In this document: positions 16,635-25,236 of the stretch, in pieces
How the letters are laid out: each line of letters opens with the position of its first letter
Position numbering within the stretch: the stretch's first letter is position 1
Notes under the pieces: model-generated
What the model was told of the DNA's origin: nothing
Database searches by the model: none
Seen by the model: only the letters and a program-made list of their open reading frames with translations
Program-made: the position numbers and the translations under genes
Source: JAISGQ01 sp045604155
Lineage (GTDB): Bacteria > Bacillota > Clostridia > Oscillospirales > Acutalibacteraceae
DNA: 64,000 bases
Assembly: GCA_045604155.1 (NCBI GenBank)
Contig: JAZUNN010000054.1
Span: 23,239-87,238, forward strand
Direction of reading: 5' to 3'

Positions 16635-17954
16635 TTAAAGAGAGAACATGACTTCGTTGAGGATGCTCTCAAGACGCTCCTGGGAAGCGGTGGTGGTAGC
16701 AACGTTGCCCTTCTCAAGTGCATATGCCTCGAGGTCTGCAAGAGTTGTTTCACCTGCACGGATCTTTGCGCCGATGCCTTCGTTCCAGCTTGCATAGCGC
16801 TTTGCAACAAACTCGTCGATTCTGCCGTCCTCGATGATCTTTGCAGCAATGCGAAGACCGAGTGCATAGGTGTCCATACCTGCGATGAAGCCGAGGAAAA
16901 TGTCCTCAGGAGTGCAGGAACCACGGCGAAGCTTAGCATCGAAGTTGAGACCGCCGTTAGTGAAGCCGCCTGCACGGAGAACTTCAAGCATGCAGAGGGT
17001 TGCCTCGTAAACGTTGGTGGGGAACTGGTCGGTATCCCAGCCGAGAAGGTTGTCGCCCTGGTTAGCGTCGATAGAGCCGAACATACCGTTGATGCGAGCG
17101 GTTGCAAGCTCATGCTGGAAGGTGTGACCTGCAAGGATTGCATGGTTCTGCTCGATGTTGATCTTGAAATCCTTGTCGAGGTTGTGCTCCTTGAGGAAGC
17201 CGATAACGGTAGCGGTATCGAAATCATACTGATGCTTGGTGGGTTCCTTCGGCTTGGGTTCTACATAGAAATCGCCCTCAAAACCTATGGAACGTGCATA
17301 GTCACGAGCCATGGTCATAAGACGAGCCATATTGTCAAGCTCAAGACCCATATCGGTGTTGAGAAGTGTCTCATAGCCTTCACGGCCGCCCCAGAAGACA
17401 TAGCCGGTACCGCCAAGCTTTACGGTGAGCTCGATAGCCTTCTTTATCTGAGCGCCTGCAAATGCAAAAACATCAGCATTGGGGTTGGTGCCTGCACCGT
17501 TGGTGTAACGGGGATTGCCGAAGCAGTTTGCAGTACCCCAGAGGTTCTTCTTGTTATACTTCTTCATCTGCTCTGCGATGAGATCGGAAATCTCGTCAAG
17601 ACGTGCATTGGTCTCTGCGAGGGTATTAGCCTCGGGAGCGATGTCACGGTCATGGAAGCAGAAATAATCGATGCCAAGCTTGTCCATGATCTCGAAGCCT
17701 GCGTATACACGTGCTTTTGCGATTTCCATGGGATCGGTAGCTCCGAAATTACGATCATAAACGGGAATGCCGCCGAACATATCGGTGCCGCCTGCGGTGA
17801 GAGCATGCCACCATGCAAGTGCAAACTTGCAGTGTTCTCTCATGGTTTTGCCTGCGATTACCTCGTCGGGATTGTAGAACTTAAAGGCAAAGGGATTCTT
17901 GGAATCCTTGCCTTCATATTTAACATTAGGAATATTAGGGAAAAATTCACTCAT
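16635..17954 (-). CDS. xylA: Xylose isomerase
   Basis: A 439-residue class II xylose isomerase converting D-xylose to D-xylulose (and glucose to fructose) in the cytosol. The catalytic pair H101 and D104 is seen in FCFHDRDIAPE. Metal ligands lie in the FYVEPKPKEP, NIEQNHA, FGSIDANQGD and GWDTDQFP segments. Length matches the family. The start at 17954 (MSEFFPN) follows AGGAGG; a longer in-frame start at 18029 lies upstream of the promoter and is rejected. No xylulokinase or xylose transporter is adjacent, so it is a stand-alone transcription unit with its own promoter and terminator. Confidence 0.96.
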   Translation of the reverse strand: MSEFFPNIPNVKYEGKDSKNPFAFKFYNPDEVIAGKTMREHCKFALAWWHALTAGGTDMFGGIPVYDRNFGATDPMEIAKARVYAGFEIMDKLGIDYFCFHDRDIAPEANTLAETNARLDEISDLIAEQMKKYNKKNLWGTANCFGNPRYTNGAGTNPNADVFAFAGAQIKKAIELTVKLGGTGYVFWGGREGYETLLNTDMGLELDNMARLMTMARDYARSIGFEGDFYVEPKPKEPTKHQYDFDTATVIGFLKEHNLDKDFKINIEQNHAILAGHTFQHELATARINGMFGSIDANQGDNLLGWDTDQFPTNVYEATLCMLEVLRAGGFTNGGLNFDAKLRRGSCTPEDIFLGFIAGMDTYALGLRIAAKIIEDGRIDEFVAKRYASWNEGIGAKIRAGETTLADLEAYALEKGNVATTTASQERLESILNEVMFSL

Positions 17955-17991
17955 ATGTATAACCTCCTGAATGATATTTGACATCGTTATT

Positions 17992-18020
17992 ATCATAACA
18001 AAATCACATTGGATTATCAA
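17992..18020 (-). promoter_or_regulatory. Sigma-A promoter of xylA
   Basis: Read on the minus strand, TTGATA (18020-18015) and TATGAT (17997-17992) are separated by 17 bases, giving a leader of about 30 bases. Confidence 0.75.
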
Positions 18021-18250
18021 TAAACACAATAACCAAATATATTTATTATTTTATATGCTAATAGAACAAAAAGTCACAAACTGCATTTTTTGCGTTCTCT
18101 TCATTCCCATCAGATCATCCTTAAAAAATCGCATTATTAAGCCAAAACTAAAGAAGATCAGATATCTATCCGAAGAAAATCAGTGTTTTGTAATGGTATT
18201 TCAAAAACGGGTTTGAACATTTAGTTATGTTATTAATGCATTACACGGTT
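18021..18250. other. AT-rich intergenic region
   Basis: About 230 bases between the xylA promoter and the next rightward promoter. I see no gene, repeat or clear regulator site. Confidence 0.5.
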
Positions 18251-18280
18251 TTGACAAAGGAACAGGTGTTGGTGTATAAT
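18251..18280 (+). promoter_or_regulatory. Consensus sigma-A promoter of the VanY-Card1-GH53 operon
   Basis: TTGACA (18251-18256) and TATAAT (18275-18280) with an 18-base spacer. Transcription should begin near 18287, which lies past an ATG at 18285 and so helps decide the start of the first gene. Confidence 0.85.
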
Positions 18281-18311
18281 AAAAATGTTAATTTTGAAAG
18301 GAATGACGCCG

Positions 18312-19109
18312 GTGGCAAACAAACATATCATCAGTGAAGCCGTCAACGACTATGAAAACCGTATGGTCTTTTTCAGAATGATCGTTGTCGCTGCGCTGGT
18401 TCTTCTTATTATCACTCTCTTTGTTTCTACTTGTAACAACTGCACCGCCTGCTCGAAGGAGGATGCTGTGGCTGTTGTTGCAGAAAAGCTTACAGACGTG
18501 GAGAAATATCCTTATATTATTTCAGATTCTCCCCTCGACGAAAACTGGTCTCCCAGTGACCTTGTCATGCTTATCGGTGCCCCCAACGGCGATAAGGTAC
18601 TCCTTCGTGAGGAAGCCGCCCGTGCATATCTCGAAATGCACGATGCCATGATAAGCGACGGTATGAGCATGATTCCTGAAGAGGGCTGGAGAAGCGCTGC
18701 TTCTCAGACCGATCTTTATAATAAGGAAATATATGCCCTTATGGCACAGGGCTCCAGCTATGACGATGCCGCCGCAGATGTAAAGAAATCCATCATGCCC
18801 GGCGGACTTGACGAGCATCAGCTTGGTCTTACCATTGATGTAACAACTCAGGGCGGTGAGCTTCAGGACAATTTCGCAAATCTTGCACAGGGTCGCTGGC
18901 TTATCAAAAATGCATACAAGTACGGATTTATTTTCAGATATCCCGACACCAAAGAGGAAATCACAGGACTTGCCGCACGTCCGTGGGAGCTGCGATATGT
19001 GGGAAAGGATACCGCTGAATTTATGGCAAAGCACTCCCTCTGTCTTGAGGAATACATATCAAAATGCAAGCGCGACTGCCCGAAAGCTGTAATGGAGGGG
19101 ATTGAATGA
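18312..19109 (+). CDS. VanY/D-Ala-D-Ala carboxypeptidase-like membrane protein with altered active site
   Basis: A 265-residue membrane-anchored protein of the peptidase M15B (VanY/DacB) family, which trims D-Ala from peptidoglycan. One helix (residues about 21-41) anchors an extracellular domain. DEHQLGLTIDV matches the SxHxxGxAxD zinc motif and keeps His and Asp. However, the second motif, usually ExWHxRYVG, reads ARPWELRYVG, so the catalytic Glu and the third zinc His are not conserved. It may be inactive or use other ligands. The GTG at 18312 is chosen: AAAGGA lies nine bases upstream, and the ATG at 18285 is at or before the predicted transcript start. It overlaps the next gene in ATGA. 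Confidence 0.75.
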   Translation: MANKHIISEAVNDYENRMVFFRMIVVAALVLLIITLFVSTCNNCTACSKEDAVAVVAEKLTDVEKYPYIISDSPLDENWSPSDLVMLIGAPNGDKVLLREEAARAYLEMHDAMISDGMSMIPEEGWRSAASQTDLYNKEIYALMAQGSSYDDAAADVKKSIMPGGLDEHQLGLTIDVTTQGGELQDNFANLAQGRWLIKNAYKYGFIFRYPDTKEEITGLAARPWELRYVGKDTAEFMAKHSLCLEEYISKCKRDCPKAVMEGIE

Positions 19110-19795
19110 GTTTCACAGATGAGCTTCGCAGCCGTCTTATTTCGGAAGGTATATGCGAGGTCGGTTTTTCAAAACCTCCTTGTATCCCCCCAGAGCTTCA
19201 GAAATATCCTTATGCGGTTACTCTCATGTACCGACTCTCCGATGCTGTTCTTTCTCAGATAGAATGTGCTCCGACCTATGCCTATTTTCAGCATTACCGT
19301 GGGGTCAATGCACTTCTTGACCGATGCGCTCTTTTATGCGGCGAAATGATTCGGCGTGAAGGCTTTGATTATTTCCCTATCGCTGCATCCCAGAGTGTGC
19401 ACGACAAGGAAGATAAATACACGGGTATCTATCAGCACAAAACCGCCGCTGTTGCCGCAGGCTTGGGCTGGATTGGCCGAAGTGCACTGTTTGTCAGCTG
19501 CGAGCACGGTCCGAGAGTCCGTCTTGCAACGGTGCTGACAGATATGCCTCTTGTAAGCGAAAATCCGCCTGCAGCCGAAAACCGATGCGAAGGCTGCGGC
19601 AAATGTGCTCAGGCCTGCCCTGCGGGAGCTATAAAAGGCGGTGTATATTCTCCCGGTGATGACAGAAGCAGTATATTTGACCCTCAGAAATGCTCTGAAC
19701 ACATGAAAAAAGCATATCAGCACATCGGCAGAGGTGCTGTGTGCGGAAGATGTATCTATGTCTGTCCTCACGGGCAGCCTTCATCAGATGCGTAA
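19106..19795 (+). CDS. QueG-like double [4Fe-4S] cluster protein
   Basis: A 229-residue iron-sulfur protein related to epoxyqueuosine reductase QueG but shorter and probably lacking its HEAT-like C-terminal part. The ferredoxin-like module is complete: CEGCGKCAQACP and, further on, CSEHMKKA with CGRCIYVCP, giving two [4Fe-4S] clusters. The segment YQHKTAAVAAGLGWIGRSA matches the KxAAxxAGLGWIG region of the QueG family. Substrate unknown; such short homologues are usually only annotated as reductase-like. The start overlaps the preceding stop in ATGA with GGAGGGG upstream. Confidence 0.8.
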   Translation: MSFTDELRSRLISEGICEVGFSKPPCIPPELQKYPYAVTLMYRLSDAVLSQIECAPTYAYFQHYRGVNALLDRCALLCGEMIRREGFDYFPIAASQSVHDKEDKYTGIYQHKTAAVAAGLGWIGRSALFVSCEHGPRVRLATVLTDMPLVSENPPAAENRCEGCGKCAQACPAGAIKGGVYSPGDDRSSIFDPQKCSEHMKKAYQHIGRGAVCGRCIYVCPHGQPSSDA

Positions 19796-19818
19796 GCCTT
19801 TGACAAGGGGTGAAAACA

Positions 19819-21003
19819 ATGAAAACTCTTATTGAAATTTTCGACGAAGAAGCTGTTTTTAATCTGGTCAGCACCTGCGCTGCAAAGCCGCAGACCCTTG
19901 TAATAATCGGTGGTGAGCGGATTGGGGATGATACTCTGCGCCGCAGACTGCGAGGTTTTCTTGATTCAAAGGGAATCGACACTGAGATAGACTATAAAAT
20001 CTGCGATATCAATGACTGCTCCGCTGTTATAGAAACTCTTGCGGTCGTAACCGAGGAATATCAGGGCTGCGTTATCGATGCTACCGGCGGCAGTGATATT
20101 GCGCTTCTCGCCTGCGGTATGTTTGCAGAAAGCTGTGACATTCCCATTATGCGCCTTGATACTGAGTTTGAGCGTTTTGAAAATGTCCGTGACTGCGATG
20201 AGGCCGAGCATCTTCAGCTGCCCCGGTTTACAATAGAGGATATGATTGCCATGACAGGTGCTGCAGTTGTCCGTCACGGAAGAATATCCGCAAAGGATAT
20301 AGATGACGAGCTGCGTTCGGACACCTTCGCTTTGTGGGAGATTTTCACAAAGTACCGCTCTGCCTGGCATAAGTCGACCTCCTTCTTCCACTCCGCAAGA
20401 GAAGAAGGCACTGACAGCCTGAGTGTAAATACAAAGGCACCTCTCCCCATCGACAAGAATTACTGTCCTCCCGCACTTCTTCGTATGCTCAGCGAGGCAG
20501 GACTTATAACCGACTACGAAAGCACCAGAGAACGGGTTTCCTTCAAATACAAGGATCCCATTATCCGTGCTGTCCTTCGTGATAAAGGCTCTGTTCTTGA
20601 ACTTATAACCTACTGCAGACTTTCCGACAGCGGTCTTTTTGATGACGTCGATATAAGCGTTGTCATTGACTGGGACGGCAAAGGTGATTCATCCACAACA
20701 AACGAGATTGATGTAATGGCCGTGCGTGGTCTTAAGACCTATTTCCTTTCCTGCAAGAGTGCAGGTGCGGATAATCTCGGCAGTGATTACCTCTACGAGA
20801 TAGATACAATGGCTCACAATCTCGTGGGTGAATTTGCTCAGCCTGCTCTTGTCACTGCTGTTCCCAATCTCCGTAACGCAGCCCAGTCTTTGTGGGAACG
20901 TGCACTTGATATGAGGGTCATCATATCTGACATCAGCTATCTGCAGACCGGAAAAATCGCTGAGCTTATTGCAAATTACAAGCGCAAACCGCCTAAAAAA
21001 TAA
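19819..21003 (+). CDS. Card1/Can2-like CARF-domain nuclease (DUF1887 family) outside any CRISPR locus
   Basis: A 394-residue protein with a Rossmann-like N-terminal CARF domain (LVIIGG near residue 30, VIDATGGSDIALLACG at 85-100), a winged-helix-like middle (about 210-255) and a C-terminal PD-(D/E)xK nuclease. The nuclease residues are visible as E261 (SVLELITY), NEIDV (D298) and SCKS (K313). This matches Card1/Can2 of type III CRISPR, which is switched on by cyclic oligoadenylate to cut DNA and RNA. No cas genes or arrays occur in the window. The ATG at 19819 is used because AAGGGG lies eight bases upstream; a GTG at 19810 overlaps that site. It is 23 bases after the QueG-like gene. Confidence 0.83.
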   Translation: MKTLIEIFDEEAVFNLVSTCAAKPQTLVIIGGERIGDDTLRRRLRGFLDSKGIDTEIDYKICDINDCSAVIETLAVVTEEYQGCVIDATGGSDIALLACGMFAESCDIPIMRLDTEFERFENVRDCDEAEHLQLPRFTIEDMIAMTGAAVVRHGRISAKDIDDELRSDTFALWEIFTKYRSAWHKSTSFFHSAREEGTDSLSVNTKAPLPIDKNYCPPALLRMLSEAGLITDYESTRERVSFKYKDPIIRAVLRDKGSVLELITYCRLSDSGLFDDVDISVVIDWDGKGDSSTTNEIDVMAVRGLKTYFLSCKSAGADNLGSDYLYEIDTMAHNLVGEFAQPALVTAVPNLRNAAQSLWERALDMRVIISDISYLQTGKIAELIANYKRKPPKK

Positions 21004-21015
21004 AGGATGTTGAAT

Positions 21016-22317
21016 ATGAAAAAACGTATTGCCGAAATTTTACTCGCTGTAATGCTCTGTCTTTCCGTTTTCGGCTGTTCAAAAACCGAAGAAAAGGAAG
21101 ATGCAGTTGTATTTACCGAAAATGCAGGAGTCACAGTTGAGAAAATTGAAAATCTCAGCGAGGATTTTGTTATGGGCGCAGATGTGTCCTCTTACCTCGC
21201 CCTCGAAAAATCAGGCGTAAAATTCTATGACATGGACGGCAATGAGGGTGATTTTTTTGAGATTCTTGCCGATGCAGGCATAAACACTGTGCGTGTCCGT
21301 CTTTTCAATGATCCATACAATGCAGATGGAAGCACCTACGGTGCAGGCACCTGCGACCTTGCAACCGTTACACAGATCGGCATACGTGCAACAGAGGCTG
21401 GACTCGGAGTTATGGTTGACTTCCATTATTCCGATTTCTGGGCTGACCCCGGCAAGCAAAATTCTCCCAAAGCCTGGGCTGATATGACTCTTGAAGAAAA
21501 GACCGATGCCCTTTACAGTTTTACATATGATTGTCTTACTCATATGAAGGGCGCAGGAGTCAACATCACCTATGTTCAGACAGGCAACGAGATTACCAGC
21601 GGTATGGCAGGCGAATATAACGACAACAAGTACATTCTCTGCAAGGCCGGCTGTGATGCTGTCAAGGCTGTCGACCCTGAGATTCAGAGAATTATCCACT
21701 TTACAAATCCCGAAAAGCAGAATTACATGGGCTATGCAAAGGCTCTTGACAAGGCCGGAGTTGAGTACGAGGTCTTTGCTTCCTCCTACTATTCCTACTG
21801 GCACGGCACTCTTGAGAATCTCACCGCAAAGCTCAAGGACGTTGCAGATACCTACGACAAGAAGGTCATGTGTGTTGAAACCGCATGGGCATGGACCTGG
21901 GATGACGGCGACGGTCAGAGAAATGTTGCATACGAGGGCAGAGAATGGCTCGATGCTTCCGCTTATGAGATAAGCGTGCAGGGTCAGGCAGATATGCTCC
22001 ACGATGTAATCAAGGCTGTTTCTGATGTTGGCGATGCCGGCGCAGGCGTCTGCTGGTGGGAGATTGCATGGGTACCTGTCAATGATGTAAGCACTCTTTC
22101 AGGCAGTGAATATGATAAAGCTATTGAAAATAACCGTATCGCATGGGAAGAAAACGGCGCAGGCTGGGCAACCGAAGCTGCCCAGGAATTTGACGCTTCT
22201 TCTGTAGGCTGCTACGGCGGCAGTGAGTGGGATAATCAGACCATGTTCGATTTTGGCGGCAAGGCTCTCCCCTCCCTTTATACTTTCAAATATGTTTATG
22301 CAGGCGCATCTGCATAA
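21016..22317 (+). CDS. GH53 arabinogalactan endo-beta-1,4-galactanase, lipoprotein
   Basis: A 433-residue surface lipoprotein that cleaves beta-1,4-galactan side chains of pectin. The signal ends in the lipobox VFGC (C21), followed by an acidic linker. The (beta/alpha)8 GH53 domain begins FVMGADVSSY and contains TVRVRLFNDP, VMVDFHYSDFWADPGKQ, the acid/base E192 in TGNEITSG and the nucleophile E288 in VMCVETAWAWTW. The ATG at 21016 is chosen because AAAGGA is eight bases upstream. It follows the CARF nuclease gene by 12 bases, so the two may be co-transcribed despite unrelated functions. Confidence 0.93.
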   Translation: MKKRIAEILLAVMLCLSVFGCSKTEEKEDAVVFTENAGVTVEKIENLSEDFVMGADVSSYLALEKSGVKFYDMDGNEGDFFEILADAGINTVRVRLFNDPYNADGSTYGAGTCDLATVTQIGIRATEAGLGVMVDFHYSDFWADPGKQNSPKAWADMTLEEKTDALYSFTYDCLTHMKGAGVNITYVQTGNEITSGMAGEYNDNKYILCKAGCDAVKAVDPEIQRIIHFTNPEKQNYMGYAKALDKAGVEYEVFASSYYSYWHGTLENLTAKLKDVADTYDKKVMCVETAWAWTWDDGDGQRNVAYEGREWLDASAYEISVQGQADMLHDVIKAVSDVGDAGAGVCWWEIAWVPVNDVSTLSGSEYDKAIENNRIAWEENGAGWATEAAQEFDASSVGCYGGSEWDNQTMFDFGGKALPSLYTFKYVYAGASA

Positions 22318-22330
22318 GTAAAAATCACAG

Positions 22331-22366
22331 AAGCTGCAGGGAATATCTTGTTTCCTGCAGCTTTTT
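22331..22366 (+). terminator. Terminator after GH53
   Basis: AAGCTGCAGG with CCTGCAGCTT around an AT-rich loop, followed by TTTT. Confidence 0.85.
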
Positions 22367-22376
22367 ATTGTACAAT

Positions 22377-22422
22377 ACTGGTAATATATAATTATTCATT
22401 TTAAAAGAAGTGATAATACCAG
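22377..22422 (+). promoter_or_regulatory. Inverted-repeat operator in front of the MocR gene
   Basis: ACTGGTAATA at 22377-22386 and TAATACCAG at 22414-22422 form an inverted repeat with one mismatch. The right arm abuts the start codon. The same motif, TATTACCAGT, lies upstream of the pyridoxal kinase at 23541-23550, which points to a shared regulator. Confidence 0.6.
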
Positions 22423-23502
22423 ATGAAATATAAAGTGGATGAAAGCATAAAAAAGCCTGCATATCTGCAGCTTTACGAGCAGCTTAAGGCGGATATAATT
22501 TCGGGTGTACTCCCTCACGGCAGCCGACTTCCCTCAAAACGCCTGCTGGCAGAGGAATCGGGCGTCAGCGTCATCACCGTGCAGCACACCTACACCATTC
22601 TTTGTGACGAGGGCTATGCCGAGGCACTGCTTCGCAAGGGATATTTTGTGATTTACAAAAGCGATGATTTTCTCACTGGCTCTGAGGCTTCATCTGCCCC
22701 TCTCTTTCATAACAGCACCCACCACCGCCATTCGGATTTTCCTTTTTCCGTGCTGGCCAAAACCATGCGCCGTGTGCTCCTTGACTACAGTGACAGCATT
22801 CTTGTCAAATCTCCCAATCACGGCTGCAGCGAGCTTCGCAGTGCCCTTTGTGCATATCTTGCACGAAGCTGCGGCATCACCTGCAGACCTGAGCAGATAA
22901 TTATCGGCTCAGGTGCCGAATATCTCTACAGTCTTATTGTCCAGCTTCTTGGCAGAAACAGAATTTTTGCTCTGGAATCTCCATCCTATGAAAAAATTCG
23001 CAGAGTATACGAAGCAAACGGAGTCAGATGTGAAATGCTCAGGCTTGGTCACGATGGAATAAAAAGCTCGGAGCTTGAGAAAACCCGTGCAACTGTGCTC
23101 CATGTGACTCCCTTCAACAGCTACCCCAGCGGTATTACCGCAAGCGCATCAAAACGGCGTGAATACCTGCGCTGGGCTGAAACAAGAGGCGGATACATAA
23201 TTGAAGACAACTATGAATCAGAGCTTACTGTTTCCAGTAAAAACGATGATACCGTCTTTTCTCTTTCACATAACGACTGTGTTATTTATATGAATACATT
23301 TTCCAAAACTGTTGCTCCCTCTGTGCGTGTCGGTTATATGGTGCTGCCTGAAGGGCTTATTTCCGGTTTTGAACAGAAGCTGGGCTTTTATTCCTGCACT
23401 GTGCCGGTTTTCGAGCAGTATGTCCTTGCTGAGCTGCTTTCTTCGGGTGATTTCGAACGTCATATTAACCGCATACGCCGTGAAAGACGAAAGAAAAGCT
23501 GA
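22423..23502 (+). CDS. MocR/PdxR-type GntR-aminotransferase regulator, short at C-terminus
   Basis: A 359-residue fusion of an N-terminal GntR winged helix (PAYLQLYEQLKADIISGVLP, SRLPSKRLLAEESGVSVITV) to an aminotransferase-fold domain that senses pyridoxal phosphate. The PLP lysine is in NTFSKTVAPSVRVGY. PdxR members activate vitamin B6 genes; here a pyridoxal kinase follows directly, supporting that role. The protein stops at HINRIRRERRKKS, where relatives usually continue for roughly 80 more residues forming the small C-terminal subdomain, so it looks truncated or belongs to a short subgroup. Confidence 0.85.
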   Translation: MKYKVDESIKKPAYLQLYEQLKADIISGVLPHGSRLPSKRLLAEESGVSVITVQHTYTILCDEGYAEALLRKGYFVIYKSDDFLTGSEASSAPLFHNSTHHRHSDFPFSVLAKTMRRVLLDYSDSILVKSPNHGCSELRSALCAYLARSCGITCRPEQIIIGSGAEYLYSLIVQLLGRNRIFALESPSYEKIRRVYEANGVRCEMLRLGHDGIKSSELEKTRATVLHVTPFNSYPSGITASASKRREYLRWAETRGGYIIEDNYESELTVSSKNDDTVFSLSHNDCVIYMNTFSKTVAPSVRVGYMVLPEGLISGFEQKLGFYSCTVPVFEQYVLAELLSSGDFERHINRIRRERRKKS

Positions 23503-23540
23503 TCTGGTTATATAAATTTATTTTATTTTGGTTATTTTCT

Positions 23541-23550
23541 TATTACCAGT
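23541..23550 (+). promoter_or_regulatory. Probable PdxR-type operator upstream of pyridoxal kinase
   Basis: TATTACCAGT is the exact reverse complement of ACTGGTAATA found upstream of the regulator gene at 22377-22386. Confidence 0.55.
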
Positions 23551-23597
23551 CATGGAATATACTCCCCTTGTAAAAAACAATTACGAGGTGACCGATT

Positions 23598-24428
23598 ATG
23601 TCATACAAGAAAATTCTCACTATTCAGGACATTTCCTGCGTCGGACAGTGCTCCCTTACCGTTGCACTTCCCATTCTCTCCGCCTGCGGACTTGAAACCT
23701 GCATTCTTCCTTCCGCTGTGCTTTCCACCCACACTGCAGGTTTTTCAGGCTACACCTTCCGTGACCTGACCGATGATATGCCTGCAATAAAGGATCACTG
23801 GGTAAAGGAAGGCATTAAGTTTGAAGCTATATATACCGGATATCTGGGCAGCACAAAGCAGATAGACTATGTGGCTGATATTTTTGATGCCACTGCTTCT
23901 GAAAACTGCGTAAAGATTGTTGACCCTGCAATGGCTGACAACGGAAAGCTTTATCCCGGCTTCGACAGCGCATTTGTTGAAGCAATGAAGGGTCTTTGCG
24001 GCAAGGCAGACTATGTTGTACCCAATATCACCGAGGCTGCTTTCCTTACCGATATGGATTTCCGCACCGAATATGACAGAGCATATATTGATGCTCTTAT
24101 TGAAAAGCTTCTCGCTCTCGGCTGCAAAAACGTTATTCTCACAGGCGTTTCATATGAGAATGGCAAAAACGGTGTTGTCATAGTTGAAAACAACACCTAC
24201 AGCTATTATGAGCACATCATGCTTCCCAACAGCTGCCACGGCACAGGCGATATCTACGCATCCGCATTCACCGGCGCTCTCTGCAGCGGCAAAAACGCCT
24301 ATGACAGTGCAAAGATCGCAGCTGATTATACCATCGAGTGCATCAAGGTCACTGCAGAAGAAGATAATCACTGGTACGGTGCAAAATTCGAGCCCGTCCT
24401 CTATAAGCTTATTGAGGCTTTGAAGTAG
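23598..24428 (+). CDS. pdxY: Pyridoxal/pyridoxamine kinase
   Basis: A 276-residue ribokinase-fold kinase of the PdxK/PdxY group that phosphorylates vitamin B6 vitamers in the salvage route to PLP. It begins ILTIQDISCVGQCSLT, keeps STHTAGFSGYTFRDLT (family STHTGF-type region), KIVDPAMADNGKLYPG, and the C-terminal anion-hole motif CHGTGD with the catalytic Asp. GAGGTGA precedes the ATG. Lying next to a MocR/PdxR regulator with a matching operator motif, it is probably controlled by PLP level. Confidence 0.9.
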   Translation: MSYKKILTIQDISCVGQCSLTVALPILSACGLETCILPSAVLSTHTAGFSGYTFRDLTDDMPAIKDHWVKEGIKFEAIYTGYLGSTKQIDYVADIFDATASENCVKIVDPAMADNGKLYPGFDSAFVEAMKGLCGKADYVVPNITEAAFLTDMDFRTEYDRAYIDALIEKLLALGCKNVILTGVSYENGKNGVVIVENNTYSYYEHIMLPNSCHGTGDIYASAFTGALCSGKNAYDSAKIAADYTIECIKVTAEEDNHWYGAKFEPVLYKLIEALK

Positions 24429-24442
24429 TTTCTGTTCTTTTC

Positions 24443-24470
24443 TTGACATTTCTTTCTGATATGATATCAT
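24443..24470 (+). promoter_or_regulatory. Sigma-A promoter of lipoprotein gene
   Basis: TTGACA (24443-24448) and TATCAT (24465-24470), 16-base spacer. Confidence 0.65.
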
Positions 24471-24504
24471 TAAGGAAATATGTTGTACGAAAGGGCTTTA
24501 GAAT

Positions 24505-25179
24505 ATGAAACACTTCAAGTCAGTTATCGCTCTGCTCCTCGCATTTACCATGCTTTTCTGTGCTGCAGGCTGCGGCAAGGATGTTCCCGATGAAGAAAAG
24601 ATCATCGGCAAGTGGGTTGCATCTCTTGATTTTACCGCTTACATGGACTCCATTTTTGAGGAACTTGATCTTGTTGATTCCGTTATACCCAAGGATGTTC
24701 CCATGAACTCCTATATGATCTTTGAGTTTACCGAGGATTCCTGTTCCATGTATTTTGACAGAGATAAGACTGTCGAGTCTGTCAGCGCTTATCTTAACGA
24801 ATTTGAAAGACTTCTTGCTGAGAATGTATATTCTCAGTTTGAGACCTCCGGTCTTACAAGAGAGCAGGCTGACGAGCAGTTCAAGCAGGCTTACGATGTT
24901 ACAATCCCCGAGTATGCAAAGCTGATGGTCACAAGCACCATGACCCCTGAGGCTGTTGCTGATTCCTTTATTGAAAGCGGCTCTGCAAAGGGCATCTACA
25001 AGCTTGAAGACAACAAGCTTTATATCGCCGAAGGTGAGCTTGCACTTGACAATGCAGATTATTACAACTACTCCTTTGACGGTGGCAAGCTTCTTATCGA
25101 AGGCGCAAGCAGCGAAACCTTCTTCTCAAGCTTTGCTGAAGCAGGCATTGAATTTCCTATTGTCTTTGAAAAGGAATAA
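24505..25179 (+). CDS. Lipoprotein of unknown function, paralogue of the next gene
   Basis: A 224-residue secreted lipoprotein with lipobox AAGC. The mature part is acidic: GKWVASLDFTAYMDSIFEEL near the start, a helical middle (SAYLNEFERLLAENVYSQFE, TREQADEQFKQ) and a C-terminal strand pair containing GIYKLEDNKLYIAEGE. The next gene shares this plan and the C-terminal SFAEAGIEFPIVFEKE-type ending. Transcribed alone between its own promoter and terminator. Function not recognised. Confidence 0.75.
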   Translation: MKHFKSVIALLLAFTMLFCAAGCGKDVPDEEKIIGKWVASLDFTAYMDSIFEELDLVDSVIPKDVPMNSYMIFEFTEDSCSMYFDRDKTVESVSAYLNEFERLLAENVYSQFETSGLTREQADEQFKQAYDVTIPEYAKLMVTSTMTPEAVADSFIESGSAKGIYKLEDNKLYIAEGELALDNADYYNYSFDGGKLLIEGASSETFFSSFAEAGIEFPIVFEKE

Positions 25180-25189
25180 TCCGAAACCC

Positions 25190-25220
25190 AAAAGAACCGA
25201 CATCAAGTCGGTTCTTTTTT
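25190..25220 (+). terminator. Rho-independent terminator
   Basis: AAAAGAACCGAC (25190-25201) pairs with GTCGGTTCTTTT (25207-25218), then a T-run. Confidence 0.88.
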
Positions 25221-25236
25221 CTCATCATACCTTTAC

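Noticed and set aside
17971..18216. 81-residue frame upstream of the VanY-like gene
   Set aside because: Low-complexity AT-rich translation with no ribosome site, overlapping the xylA promoter on the opposite strand.
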